Below the pieces are notes generated by a model. The model did no database searches. It saw only the letters and a program-made list of their open reading frames with translations, and had not been told where the DNA came from. A stretch of 64,000 nt of DNA from Nectonema munidae (taxonomy: Eukaryota; Nematomorpha; Nectonematoida; Nectonematidae): the NCBI GenBank assembly GCA_030549495.1, contig JAUIRK010000612.1, positions 62,001-126,000 of the forward strand, read 5' to 3'. The translations under genes were made by a program, and so were the position numbers. Positions 27,501 through 34,880 of the stretch are shown here, piece after piece (position 1 is the stretch's first letter; each line of letters opens with the position of its first letter).

Positions 27501-28875
27501 TGAATTTTCAAATCATTATCAAACTGAAAGTACAACGCTTCCCGAAATAACATTTTTCGTTGTTGTTATGTATGCATTGATAAATCGGTATGCTGACATT
27601 TGGACGAATCGATATTTAGCTGACCGACATTTAGCAAACGGACATTTGGCCGAACAATAATTTTACCTAAAGGGGCATTTAGTATAGAAAAGAGATTTGG
27701 AGAAAGGGTATTTTAAAAAGAATTTGGCATTTTTCCCGATTTCTGAAATCAATAAAATAATATTGTTCAGATGTTAAGACACTGAAACTCAATAAAAGAT
27801 AGTAAAATCACAGTCATATTATAAATATATAATATGCAAACATTTAGTCGTATCATAACAAATGTCCATTCACGCAAATGCCTGTTCGGCCAAATGTCCG
27901 ATCACGAATAAATCAGTAAATAAAATCGATTTTGTTGTAAATTTAAATGTTATATATTTTAATATTTTTAAAATTTTCGTAAGATGAATTCGTTTTATCT
28001 CTAACTATGTATGTTTTCACAAGTATTTGAATTTTTGCTACTCTAATGATACGCTTAAAATTGTATACCAGTATCTCTCACAGTGATCCATATGTATCGT
28101 ATGGATCCATGAAATTTTTCATGGGGTCCACATAAAAATTCTACTAATTTAGGCGTCCATAAAATTTTTTGGAAAAGACATGATCTAACTTTTTTCAAGA
28201 TAGATTAGTTGGAATAGTTCAAGGCGTAGTGCAGTGGATGTTCTTTATCAAAAAATGCGTCAAGAAACGTAAAGTTAAGTCATGTGGCGAGTTGCACACT
28301 TATATAACTTTGTTCACTTTCACAAATTTTACTCCGTTTTGGAAGAAGCTTAGCTTAGGAAGCAATTCTCCAATACCTTCTGAACTACTCTTATTCACAA
28401 GCTAACGACTAAGACTCAATCACTAACTTATGAGATTACTTAAAGGAAACACAAAAAGAGGCCTTTGTGAAGTTACGGAATTTCAATCCGAAAAAATTGG
28501 GAAGAATTGAAAAGGATCGTTATATAGACAGGTGATCGATTAAACAAATTCACCGATAAATAATCGTCATTTAAGAAAGCATCCAATTGATTAATTAAGC
28601 ATTTAGTTAACATAACTTACATAACTAACTAAATCCCAAAACATTTTTAATGATTGGACAAATGTCCTTTTGAGTGTAACTCTCATTCCAGGGAGTGTGA
28701 GGGCATGTATATGAAAGGTTGGTAGAAAGGTTTATGGGTTTTGAAATTTGGCACCCTGGTTTTCCGCTTGTGGATACACTTGAGTTTTACGGAATCAATG
28801 CAGAAGTATCACTCATCCTAACACTCAAGAATAAAAATGGAGGAAGAACTTACCTAAAGAAGGGATAGTTATGGT
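1..28875 (-). CDS. Muscle-type myosin heavy chain gene, 5' portion (motor domain), continues past base 1
   Basis: Class-II myosin heavy chain, the ATP-driven actin motor of thick filaments. I assembled 15 coding exons by eye from splice sites and family similarity: 25065-25325 (ATG), 19978-20121, 19759-19915, 18935-18962, 18671-18773, 16171-16266, 14725-14788, 4752-4850, 4584-4687, 3349-3487, 1517-1635, 1306-1455, 1070-1240, 392-568 and 1-33. Phase is continuous at every junction, giving about 615 residues. Landmarks are the SH3-like N-terminus, the P-loop GESGAGKT (about 198-205), switch I NDNSSRF (257-263) and switch [10 protein letters not shown] (480-487). All are intact, so the motor looks functional. 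The loop-2, lever, IQ and rod regions lie beyond the window. The N-terminus before the SH3-like domain is about 30 residues longer than I expect for the family. No mutually exclusive exon copies of the insect kind were seen. Paralogue assignment (muscle versus non-muscle) rests on overall resemblance and is an inference. Confidence 0.93.
34..391 (-). other. Myosin intron 358 bp, nothing recognised
   Basis: Open stretches occur on both strands but none resembles myosin or another family. GT-AG bounded. Confidence 0.6.
392..568 (-). CDS. Myosin heavy chain lower 50 kDa domain exon
   Basis: 177 bp, 59 codons. Encodes [19 protein letters not shown], then [13 protein letters not shown] and HYAGT, the family's HLGKS and HYAGTV landmarks. 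The acceptor is TTTCAG and the donor ACT|GTAAAT. Confidence 0.95.
1070..1240 (-). CDS. Myosin heavy chain relay-helix exon
   Basis: 171 bp, 57 codons. Encodes [35 protein letters not shown], then [16 protein letters not shown]. This is the relay helix and following strand. The donor is AAAAG|GTATTT. Confidence 0.96.
1306..1455 (-). CDS. Myosin heavy chain switch II exon
   Basis: 150 bp, phase 0 to 0. Encodes [20 protein letters not shown], then [25 protein letters not shown] is switch II. The acceptor is ACTCAG. Its donor is GAG|GCACAA, a GC rather than GT boundary, needed to keep frame with FNTFEQ of the next exon. Confidence 0.93.
1517..1635 (-). CDS. Myosin heavy chain coding exon ([15 protein letters not shown])
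   Basis: 119 bp. Encodes [16 protein letters not shown], then [16 protein letters not shown] and AKGQNVQQ. The acceptor is TTTTAAG and the donor CAA|GTGAGA. Phase joins exactly to both neighbours. A 61-bp intron follows. Confidence 0.95.
2379..2671. mobile_element. hAT-type MITE, 293 bp, in a myosin intron
   Basis: Starts CAGTGGTGGATCC and ends GGATCTGCCACTG, imperfect terminal inverted repeats, each followed inward by a run of G or C. It is flanked on both sides by the identical 8-bp duplication TAATACGG (2371-2378 and 2672-2679). An 8-bp duplication with CAGTG ends is the signature of hAT elements. No coding capacity, so it is non-autonomous. The perfect duplication suggests a fairly recent insertion. 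Confidence 0.85.
3349..3487 (-). CDS. Myosin heavy chain coding exon ([13 protein letters not shown])
   Basis: 139 bp. Encodes [33 protein letters not shown], then [11 protein letters not shown], all diagnostic of class-II myosin. The acceptor is TTTTAG and the donor GAAG|GTATTT. Confidence 0.96.
4584..4687 (-). CDS. Myosin heavy chain coding exon (upper 50 kDa domain)
   Basis: 104 bp. Encodes [15 protein letters not shown], then [20 protein letters not shown]. It matches the family stretch with the IDDxEE motif. The donor is TGG|GTCTGT. The final Trp replaces a usual Asp, which may be real or a sequencing difference. Confidence 0.9.
4752..4850 (-). CDS. Myosin heavy chain coding exon (LLEKSRVV / YHIFYQI)
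   Basis: 99 bp. Encodes [20 protein letters not shown] then [12 protein letters not shown], immediately after the giant intron. The acceptor is TTATTAG and the donor AAAG|GTAAAA. A 64-bp intron follows. Confidence 0.94.
6060..6360. repeat. Dispersed repeat, copy 1
   Basis: About 300 bp resembling 18228-18525 in the same direction: shared blocks around TTGGATTTTGTTGAC, GGAAATAAATATTTTTT and AATAGTGCTCACTTCATTGA, with indels. Both copies lie in introns of the myosin gene. I saw no terminal repeats, so it may be an old transposon or an intragenic duplication. Confidence 0.65.
6557..6593. repeat. (TA)n microsatellite
   Basis: About 18 uninterrupted TA dinucleotides in the large myosin intron. 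Confidence 0.9.
7575..7705. repeat. Inverted-motif block at the left edge of the minisatellite
   Basis: Contains the minisatellite core in both orientations: AGAGCGACAAATC or AGTGACATC alternating with ATTTGTCACTCTT. The array proper carries only one orientation. This looks like the inverted repeat of an older element from which the array may have grown. Confidence 0.55.
7742..14432. repeat. Minisatellite, about 150 copies of a 44-bp unit, in myosin intron 8
   Basis: The unit is CACTCTTTTGTCATGT (16 bp) followed by CACTCTTTTG-AATTTTTGTATATTTTGT (28 bp). Copies are almost identical. Recurrent variants include a TAG for TTG change, GACATGT for GTCATGT, TCATGCC, TCAGGTC, CTCCTTTG, and loss of the 16-bp half. 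The variants recur in the same order in several places, showing higher-order duplication. Short open frames (about 63-83 codons) arise by periodicity and are not genes. The array sits inside a 9.9 kb intron between two well-defined myosin exons. Confidence 0.97.
14725..14788 (-). CDS. Myosin heavy chain coding exon ([21 protein letters not shown])
   Basis: 64 bp between TTTTTAG acceptor and the strong donor TCAT|GTGAGT. Encodes the conserved strand after switch I. It splits the Tyr codon with the next exon, which lies almost 10 kb away across the minisatellite intron. Only about 290 bp separate this exon from the edge of the array. Confidence 0.95.
15334..15463. mobile_element. piggyBac-type MITE, 130 bp
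   Basis: Inverted ends CCCATTTACGACCA and TGGTCTTAAATGGG, flanked on both sides by TTAA (15330-15333 and 15464-15467), the target of piggyBac elements. It has an internal near-tandem CGTCTGC motif. Non-coding. A second, partial copy begins at 50273. It lies in the 1.4 kb myosin intron. Confidence 0.75.
16171..16266 (-). CDS. Myosin heavy chain switch I exon
   Basis: 96 bp, phase 0 to 0. Encodes [19 protein letters not shown], then [13 protein letters not shown]. The NDNSSRF motif is switch I, which senses the gamma-phosphate. The acceptor is TTTAG and the donor TTC|GTAACA. TT replaces the usual TV before RNDNSS. Confidence 0.95.
17490..17645 (-). mobile_element. tRNA-derived SINE-like sequence
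   Basis: On the minus strand it reads GGTTGGTGGGCTGATAGGTA, then a B-box-like GGTTTCGAATCC, spaced as in a tRNA promoter. Ends next to an ATT-repeat tail at the low-coordinate side. A true tRNA gene is unlikely because the acceptor-stem halves do not pair obviously. Confidence 0.5.
18228..18525. repeat. Dispersed repeat, copy 2
   Basis: Partner of 6060-6360, same orientation, about 150 bp from the myosin P-loop exon. Confidence 0.65.
18671..18773 (-). CDS. Myosin heavy chain P-loop exon
   Basis: 103 bp. Encodes [19 protein letters not shown], the ATP-binding P-loop and following helix, then an acidic loop 1 ([12 protein letters not shown]). The acceptor is TGTAG and the donor AAAAAG|GTAGGC. 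Complete, with all catalytic lysine and threonine residues present. Confidence 0.96.
18935..18962 (-). CDS. Myosin heavy chain 28-bp microexon (REDQSMLIT)
   Basis: Bounded by TTTCAG acceptor and GTAAGTC donor. Encodes the last two bases of Asn, REDQSMLI, and the first two bases of the Thr that precedes the P-loop. Phase fits both neighbours exactly. Too short for any ORF finder. A similarly tiny exon at this spot occurs in other animal myosin genes as far as I recall. Confidence 0.93.
19759..19915 (-). CDS. Myosin heavy chain coding exon ([13 protein letters not shown])
   Basis: 157 bp ending in phase 1. Encodes [19 protein letters not shown], then a lysine-rich turn and [14 protein letters not shown], textbook myosin motor sequence. 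The donor ATGA|GTAAGTT joins the 28-bp exon and makes an Asn codon where most family members have Asp. Confidence 0.95.
19978..20121 (-). CDS. Myosin heavy chain coding exon (converter-proximal N-terminal part)
   Basis: 144 bp, phase 0 to 0. Encodes [13 protein letters not shown], then [14 protein letters not shown] and LIY, the strongly conserved segment before the P-loop domain. The acceptor is CTTCAG at its upstream side and the donor is TAC|GTAAAA. A 62-bp intron separates it from the next exon. Confidence 0.95.
21432..23600 (-). mobile_element. Decayed LINE (CR1/Jockey-like) with reverse transcriptase
   Basis: Minus-strand relic in a myosin intron. In order: end of the endonuclease ([17 protein letters not shown] then GNDHYSMKF), a lysine-rich linker, RT fingers ([27 protein letters not shown]), the palm with VVQGSVIGP and FADDLKLY, and a C-terminal block with [12 protein letters not shown] text. 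It ends at a (TTATG)n-type tail near 21432-21455, as in CR1-group LINEs. Several frameshifts and stops mean it cannot encode a protein. It starts inside the endonuclease, so it is 5'-truncated. Confidence 0.85.
24476..24842 (+). mobile_element. Helitron 3' end with an internal tandem repeat
   Basis: About eight imperfect units of 34-38 bp, each starting GTACCAATGATCTTT, are followed by a GC-rich hairpin (GTCTCGAGCGAAGCGAGAGAC minus one arm base) and then CTAG followed by T at 24839-24843. Hairpin plus CTRR-T is the standard Helitron terminus. The 5' TC end was not identified. It lies in the second myosin intron. Confidence 0.65.
25065..25407 (-). CDS. Myosin heavy chain exon 2: 5' UTR plus first 87 codons
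   Basis: The acceptor ATTTCAG is at 25408-25414. UTR runs 25326-25407, the ATG is at 25325, and the donor GGAGAA|GTAC follows 25065. The encoded protein starts [10 protein letters not shown] and later reads KFLFVSDE then [15 protein letters not shown], which is the myosin N-terminal SH3-like domain. The roughly 30 residues before KFLF are longer than usual and of unfamiliar sequence. The exon ends in phase 0 and joins [14 protein letters not shown] of the next exon. There is no better in-frame ATG closer to the conserved part, which is why this start was chosen. Confidence 0.85.
26330..26703 (-). pseudogene. piggyBac-like transposase relic (acidic N-terminus)
   Basis: An open frame on the minus strand, 26703-26509, reads [20 protein letters not shown] then [11 protein letters not shown], like the acidic N-terminal region of piggyBac-family proteins. 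Beyond its stop, another frame has [12 protein letters not shown] and [11 protein letters not shown], which resemble the next piggyBac segments. Fragmented and inside myosin intron 1. Identification is by style of sequence, so moderate only. Confidence 0.4.
27399..27421. repeat. (CTT)n microsatellite
   Basis: Seven to eight CTT units, pyrimidine tract on the plus strand. Confidence 0.85.
27587..27907. mobile_element. Foldback / MITE-like element, 321 bp
   Basis: Long imperfect inverted repeats built from the motif CGGACATTTGGCCGAA: several copies on the left arm, the complement on the right arm. Flanked by ATAAATC at both sides (27580-27586 and 27908-27914; 7 of 8 bases match if extended). 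Non-coding, within myosin intron 1. Superfamily not certain. Confidence 0.6.
28079..28200. mobile_element. Decayed relative of the 31956-32334 hAT MITE
   Basis: Starts CAGTGATCCATATG and shares GGATCCATGAAATTTTTCATGG then GGGGTCCA and AAAATTCTACT with the left half of the intact MITE. The right end was not found. Confidence 0.45.
28854..28875 (-). other. Predicted non-coding first exon of the myosin gene
   Basis: A leader of about 22 nt between the inferred start site (28875) and the donor AG|GTAAGTT (exon end 28854). It has no ATG-led reading frame. Splicing to the acceptor at 25408 removes a 3.4 kb intron and adds an 82-nt 5' UTR before the ATG at 25325. A short untranslated first exon followed by the ATG in exon 2 is common in muscle genes. 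The start site is not proven by sequence alone. Confidence 0.45.
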
Positions 28876-28896
28876 GAAGAACGGAATGTGGAGAGC

Positions 28897-28904
28897 TATT
28901 TATA
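28897..28904 (-). promoter_or_regulatory. TATA box, predicted core promoter of the myosin gene
   Basis: TATAAATA on the minus strand. Counting 30 bases from its first T reaches the A of TTCACC at 28875, an initiator-like context, which I take as the probable start. About 20 bases further on is an excellent splice donor (TTTAG|GTAAGTT). TATA, initiator, donor and the CArG box upstream line up in the order and spacing expected for a tissue-specific animal promoter on the same strand as the myosin exons. Confidence 0.6.
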
Positions 28905-28933
28905 CCTAAAGCTTTTTCACACACCACGTGCGA

Positions 28934-28943
28934 CCATATATGG
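28934..28943. promoter_or_regulatory. CArG box (SRF site) in the myosin promoter
   Basis: CCATATATGG is a perfect CC(A/T)6GG palindrome. It lies about 30 bp upstream of the TATA box of the myosin gene read on the minus strand, or roughly 60-70 bp before the predicted start. CArG boxes bind serum response factor and are common in muscle gene promoters. An E-box (CACGTG, 28925-28930) lies between it and the TATA box. The motif itself is seen directly; its use in this gene is inferred from position. Confidence 0.6.
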
Positions 28944-28949
28944 CGTGTC

Positions 28950-31270
28950 CTTCAAACCAAGTATCTTTTCCACATTAGCTAGCTTCCAGAAATTCTCTCA
29001 ATCAACTGGTAAGAAGTGTCAGTCAAAACAAGCATCAATTTCTTCGTGTTTTTGATTAATTAACGCTTGGCACCTTCAGCCACAACGCACTGACTTTGGC
29101 AACGCCTCTCACTCAACAACAAAAAAAGACTTGTCGTTTACCTTGAGCACAACTTGACGAACAACAGCAAAAATGACTTCAATAAGCGATCCATTAGTTA
29201 TTTTAACATGCTCGACACACTTGCTACATTGAAAATGATGGCGCTATACATACACGTTAATTTTGTGTACAAATGCGTCTTGTTTACATGGGCCTTGAGA
29301 GGAATAAAATTTGGAAGACTGCCTAATCATCTCTTTCTTTTGTTCGCTACCAATGATCCAAAAGTGAACGGAAGACGATGTCCAATTTCTTAGCTAAAAT
29401 TAGTTGAAATTGAAAAAAATGTATAACGGCTAATATATTTAAAACAGACAATTTTCCTTTTTTGGGAGAATAGTGTTACACGCGCTCGTTAATGGTTTAC
29501 ATCAACTATAGAATTATTTTTAAAAAAAAACAGAACTTACTGTTCACTTTTAAATGAACTTCGTAAAAAATTTTCGATTCAAATTCCTAGATTCTCTTTT
29601 TCTTACTTAGAAAAAGAGAATTCAATCATCAATTGCTGAAATTTAATCATCAATAATAATTTGACTAAAATTAATTTAACTAAACTAATCTCTTAAACTA
29701 TGAAGTATAAATAATTATAATAATTCCACTTATCATAAAATATTTAAAATTTTCTTTCCGATATCAGAGTAATGACATTACCTGGAGTAAAATGACATCA
29801 GTCATTTTTTTCCAATCAAATTACTTGTTTCTTAATATGTATAATTCAAGGTAGTTTTTGGCAGAGGAGAAGAAAAGTTGTAACGATGCCTAAGAAAAGT
29901 TAATAAAGTTCATTTTTGTAGTTTCAAAATCAAATCTAAAAATCTTTTTCGATTTTTTTTGAAGAATAAAAGTGCATTTTTTCAATTAAGTCAATAGAAT
30001 CGGTTTTTTACATTAGGACAATAAAATCCATATTTACTATTTTTGGCATTGCCAAAAAAAATTTCCAACTTTTTTATCAATAAATTTGAAAAAAGTAATC
30101 ATTTTTCAAGATTTAGATGATTTTTTTTTATATTTTTTACTTTTTCATTTTGAATAACAAAAAAAGTTTAGATTAATCGTTAGTTAAAATATTATTTTAT
30201 AAAAAGAGTTTTGTATTTATTAAATATAAAGTGTTAAAAATTTTATTTCGATTTAAAGTTCTTATATTTCAATAATTTTGAAAATAAAATTTTATGAAAT
30301 TTACTCTCTCCCAGCCAATCAATCAAATAATGAGATATCTTTCATCTTTCCTGAAAATCATCAAGCTTTCTTTCGAAAATATTTATATTCAAGGAATCGA
30401 CAACTTCATTTTGGCAAACCATTGCAGTGATTATATGCTTTTTGTGTTAAATAGCGGTGTCTATCATTTCTTTGGTAAGAATTAGGTTTTTAAATTTCAG
30501 TGGATGTGATCTGGAAATTCTCTTTGAGTAGCCAGCCAGGCAATACATTCTCGTCAATGTTCATGTTTCCTTTCACAATATTAAATATAGTAATCTTTTC
30601 ATTCGCTTCTGTAATACAAAGAATTACAGTTATGTTATGTTATGCTATGTTATGTTATGTTAATTAAATCTTATTTTGCTTGATTCAACTTTTGCAAACA
30701 CTAAATGTATAAATTTTTACTTTTTTCATGTTATTTTAAAATTTGCATGTTTTTACCTTATTATAGGCTAAAAAAAAACAAAAAAGTTAATGAAGATAAA
30801 AAGATTTAATTGAGAAACAAATTAAAAATTGAAATGCTTTTGTTTCTCATTTTTTTCAAAAAAAAAAATCATACTGTGAAAATGATCAAAATATCAAAAA
30901 ATTAAAAATAGTACACTTCAAGGTAGTATATATTAATATAACAAATGAAAAAGTTTAATTTTAAAAAAGTTGGCCTAAACAGAAACAGAATTGCAAAAGG
31001 ACAAAATAGAAGCAAAAATGGTGTGTATATACACTCACCGACAAAAGTATTTCAAAGTATAGTATTGGCTCTATGCGATACTCGATCATGCTATGGTATT
31101 TCCGTTTTGAATTGTCTATAAAACTCCCTGCTCATAAGTCAGCTTATGGAATTTGGGCTGGCAGTGGTGTTATATGGGGAATGTGTGTGTCTGTGTGTAT
31201 GTTAAAATTGAAAAATCTAATTTCATACAACTCTGGAAATTGTAGGCTCTTTTCTATTCCATCATCATCA
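28950..31270. other. Intergenic region upstream of the myosin gene
   Basis: AT-rich, no convincing gene. At 30290-30665 a stretch ends in a (TTATG)n tail resembling the 3' end of the LINE at 21.4 kb, in the plus direction, but the coding part is not recognisable. The rest shows nothing I can name. Confidence 0.4.
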
Positions 31271-31274
31271 CGAA

Positions 31275-31445
31275 CAGTGCATTCCGTTTAAAAACGCGTT
31301 TCGACTATTGAAGCCTCGTCAGTTCCACTTAGTGCCTCTAAACCCACTTTGAGAATTTTTGACGTTTCCTTTGTGAGGTTTGAACTGCCGTCTAGTAGCT
31401 GTGCTTGACATCAGCCAACTAGTCGTCAGACTAAAATCTCATTTT
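31275..31445 (-). mobile_element. SINE-like sequence with tRNA promoter boxes
   Basis: On the minus strand: TAGTTGGCTGATGT (A-box-like), then CAGTTCAAACCTC (B-box-like), followed by a core with CTGACGAGGCTTCAATAGTC. The arrangement resembles tRNA-derived SINEs with a conserved core. Confidence 0.45.
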
Positions 31446-31730
31446 GAGTTATAAATTCGGTAGGACGTGGAAAATATGTGACAACGATTTCCTTTACACA
31501 CATCGCATAAAGATCGCCAAAAAATTAACATATTCCATTTTGAAAGCCTTGAACCCCTCTAATTCTTTCATCGTTCCTCAATTAATTTATTCGTGTGCTG
31601 AACAGATGCAAAATGTTCACTCAAGCAAAGATTCATTTGCGTCAGAGAATTCATTAACTTTTTTGCAAAACTTAACAACCAGTTTCTCAAAATTTATAGT
31701 TTTAAGCGCTTTTATCGGCTTAAAGGAATT

Positions 31731-31824
31731 ATGTCATTTCAGCCACATTTCTTACTCTTCTTTGTGATCATCTTCTGTCTTCCTGTCTCGGTACACTTGC
31801 AAAGAAATCCATCTATAACAGAAG
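31731..31824 (+). CDS. Possible first coding exon with signal peptide
   Basis: ATG opens MSFQPHFLLFFVIIFCLPV, then SVHLQRNPSITE, a convincing secretion signal with a hydrophobic core at residues 7-20, followed by a strong donor GAAG|GTAAGTT in phase 1. It is the nearest plausible 5' exon for the GH13-like gene whose later exons lie at 41.4-49.2 kb on the same strand, but the connecting exons were not found. It may belong to another secreted protein. Confidence 0.4.
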
Positions 31825-31955
31825 GTAAGTTGGAGGTGTATAATATTAGGGGATAAGGAATTGGTTTGTATCTCAAAATACAAAATTTCCAAGCTTCAAC
31901 AGTCAAGATCGAATGCTTTCTTTCAAAATTTAAGAAACCAGTAAAAGATATAGAA

Positions 31956-32334
31956 CAGTGGTTCCCAACCGAGGGTCCATGGACCCCTAGGGGTCCATGG
32001 AAGAATTTCAAGGGGTCCATGAAAATTCTACTTCAAACTACTTCTGAATCTCCTTTAATATACTTCTATTTTCCAAATCAATATAAATATATATATATTT
32101 AGAGCTTCTTTAAATAAATATTTCTTCCCTTTTTTAAAGTTTCATATTTTGAATGCTTTACGATTTCTCTGATTTCATATGAATAAGCATACGATTTAAT
32201 CAGATGACTAGAATCAATTTTTGCATAAAAATCTTTGATTAATCTTGTTAGCTCAAACTTATCAGTTGTAGGGGTCCACAGGTAAAAAGTGACTGAAAAA
32301 GGGGGAACGGGATAAAAAAGGTTGGGAACCACTG
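31956..32334. mobile_element. hAT-type MITE, 379 bp
   Basis: Ends CAGTGGTTCCCAACC and GGTTGGGAACCACTG are perfect 15-bp inverted repeats, flanked by identical 8-bp duplications ATATAGAA (31948-31955 and 32335-32342). Inside the left end is a palindromic GGTCCATGGACC. Short frames inside are not genes. Confidence 0.92.
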
Positions 32335-32698
32335 ATATAGAAACTGTAGATCTGAAATATTTTAATTAGATTTTCGATAAGTGAAAAATAAATAGAAATG
32401 TGATGCTTAACGGCTTGAGAGTGCTTCAGTGACGAACTTTCAGGTAATGACAAGTTTGTAGAATACATTACAACTTACGATCACAAAGCAAATTTTGATA
32501 AAAAAATAAAGTTAGTATGCACATTATTAACATATATAGATCTTATTTGCTTCCACGAGCTGTTAATATGGCTTTGATATATGGACTGGACCATCAAACC
32601 TCTGTATGCATATTTTATTAGTTAATTTACATATCCACGTTGTATACATCCTTATTACACTCCGCTTTGATTTCTAATTTTCTCTTTTTTCCTGTTCA

Positions 32699-32977
32699 CA
32701 GGGCCAAAAATTAGGCCACTACAACCTATGCGGCCTCAGTGGGCCCCGCGCTTCTCATTTTTCATTTTGATGATATATTGTATGATTTCGCTAAATGCAA
32801 GGTTCGCAAAGTAAAGTTACTTTGATCGTCATTTTGTGTTAATGAAAAAGTAATAAAACAAATCCTTTTTATTTTTTTCAAAATCTTATTTCTCACTTTT
32901 AAACTTTTTTCCTACCCACACTGGGCCCCGTGCAATCCATTTTGCATAGGGCCCCGCGAACACTAGGGCCGGCCCTG
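32699..32977. mobile_element. hAT-type MITE with GGGCC-rich ends, 279 bp
   Basis: Begins CAGGGCC and ends GGGCCGGCCCTG. Flanked by identical 8-bp duplications CCTGTTCA (32691-32698 and 32978-32985). GC-rich arms in an AT-rich setting. Non-coding. Confidence 0.88.
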
Positions 32978-33319
32978 CCTGTTCACACTATGCAAAGAAA
33001 AAGAAGAAGAAGATTTATTAATTATACTTGTCATTTAAATTAATAATACAAAAAAATAAAAATAAAAACTAAGATTTAACAGTGGAATATCTACTGCACA
33101 CAAAGTCAGAAATGACAGGTTTATTAAAATTATGCACAAAAATGGAACAGTCATAGAAAGTCAAAATAAAGTAGTGAGAATGTAAATAAACATTTCTTCT
33201 TATTTTTGTAAAAAAAATATAGACACCATTATTACGCGCTATAGAGTGATATATAAGAACAAAACAAGCATGGCAAAGAATAGTATATACGGCACACAAT
33301 ATTTGAGCGCGTGATTAGA

Positions 33320-33586
33320 ACAAAGTTTAAGTCAAAATTTCTTGGAAAAACGTAGTCCGCTTCGTTCGTATATGCTTTTCAATTGCGTATTAAGCAGTGT
33401 AGAAATTTTTATATACTTCTTGCAACATATGGCATACCTTTTGTGGATTGTGAGGCGACATTGAACTTTTTCGCCACTGAAAAAGACAGCTTCATTTAGA
33501 CATCTTTTGTCAGTTTGGAAGAAATAAACAAATTTGAAAAAGTTAATAAGGTATACCATCAAAAAATACATATTTATTATATTCAT
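33320..33586 (-). other. Unrecognised minus-strand open stretch
   Basis: An open frame of 84 codons contains GEKVQCRLTIHK flanked by a TTTTCAG acceptor-like and a GTATGC donor-like site, which could be a 41-bp exon. I do not recognise the protein and no partner exons were found. Confidence 0.2.
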
Positions 33587-34079
33587 TTATTTTAATAGCA
33601 ATGAGTAACCCCATAGATTTTGAAATCTTATATGAATTTTGGACAAACAAAAAGTTTTAATACAAAAGAAAATATTCTCTAGGCCCCTATAGTTTATTTC
33701 AAAATTAAAATTTTTAACCGTTCCCAGAAATTATTTTGAGTAATTTTTTGAAATGAAAATTTCTATTTATTTGAAAAATTATACGCACTTATATACGTTT
33801 ACACTAGAGTAATTACAAAATTATTTTTTGATGAAACCACTTGCAAACGAGGAACTTTTATATTTAATTTAAAAATTCTATTATTATTTTTGCATTTTAG
33901 AAAAAAAACTTCCCCCTGCACGTTGACAAAAAAAATTTTTAAATCTAAGAACTTAGTTCTTTTATTTAATAAGGTAATCATTAAACTTAAACAAATTTTA
34001 TTTGCACAAAAGATATTAATAGAGATAAGTAAAGGGATAATTAAAAAAACTTAAAAAAATTTTCCTATAAACTTTGAGT

Positions 34080-34650
34080 TCAAAAATTCAAATTTTTTGA
34101 GCACCGATGTAATTCCTCCATAAGTTTTACCGCACGTTCAGTATTTTGGTTGGATCTTGGAATATCAATTATCGATTTTTCAACTTTCCCATGTCTCCTC
34201 AAGCAATTTATTGCCTTCTTGCACTTTGTCTCGTTTAGTGAAGTTAACAATTCGTTAAAGATGCTTTCGTTGTAGTGCTGCGTAGGAAACCAAGCGTCAG
34301 CCCACTCATAAGAGATGAACTAGCACGCTGTTCCGAGGACGCTACGCCAATCGGGCAAAAGGAAAAATGCTATAAAAGCGTATACTGCACGCAAATTCCA
34401 TCTTGATTGATGTATGTTCGGGAGTTTCTTCCAGTATATTTTGGGCGACTTTAAAGTTGTTTTGTATAGTGACGATATGCCTGGCATAGTTCATACAAAA
34501 ACTTGAAGTCGTTGCGCCTGTGTTAACATCATCTGTTGGAAGAACCTGGTAGTTGGCTCTAAGAGAATTGTAGTTCTTCCATATTTCGTCAATAAAAGAG
34601 CATACGTATTTTAGAAGCAGATCGAGTACTTGATGTTGACAGCCCATCTA
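34080..34650 (-). pseudogene. Transposase relic, C-terminal half, DDE-type family
   Basis: Minus-strand text MGCQHQVLDLLLKYV, then WKNYNSLRANY; in another frame WADAWFPTQHYNE, then RRHGKVEKSIIDIPRSNQ and ERAVKLMEEL. These match, from memory, an abundant invertebrate transposase-like family with an H(H/Q)xxD motif and a late IPRSNQxxERAVK motif. Broken by at least one frameshift. Family name uncertain, possibly hAT-related. Confidence 0.55.
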
Positions 34651-34730
34651 CTGTGCCTTCTGAAAGCCTTTGCTTATGACATCATCCTGGATCAATTTAA
34701 CAATGCCCTTACTTTTTAGCAGTAAAGCTA

Positions 34731-34880
34731 TGTATGCTCGCATAATATGCTTGAAAAGGGTTAATCACAATTGATTGTAATTTTACTTTTTAAGAATCAC
34801 AAGCCTTAGAGATCGAACCCGTGACCTTCAACTGTTAAGCAGAGCGGTACACCCTAACAATCATTGAGACTCATAAAAGC
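34731..34880 (-). mobile_element. tRNA-derived SINE, family A copy 1
   Basis: On the minus strand: a tRNA-like head ending in the B-box GGGTTCGATC, then a body. Shares GTATGCTCGCATAATATGC-like and CGAACCCGTGACCTT blocks with 40329-40466, same orientation. Confidence 0.65.
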
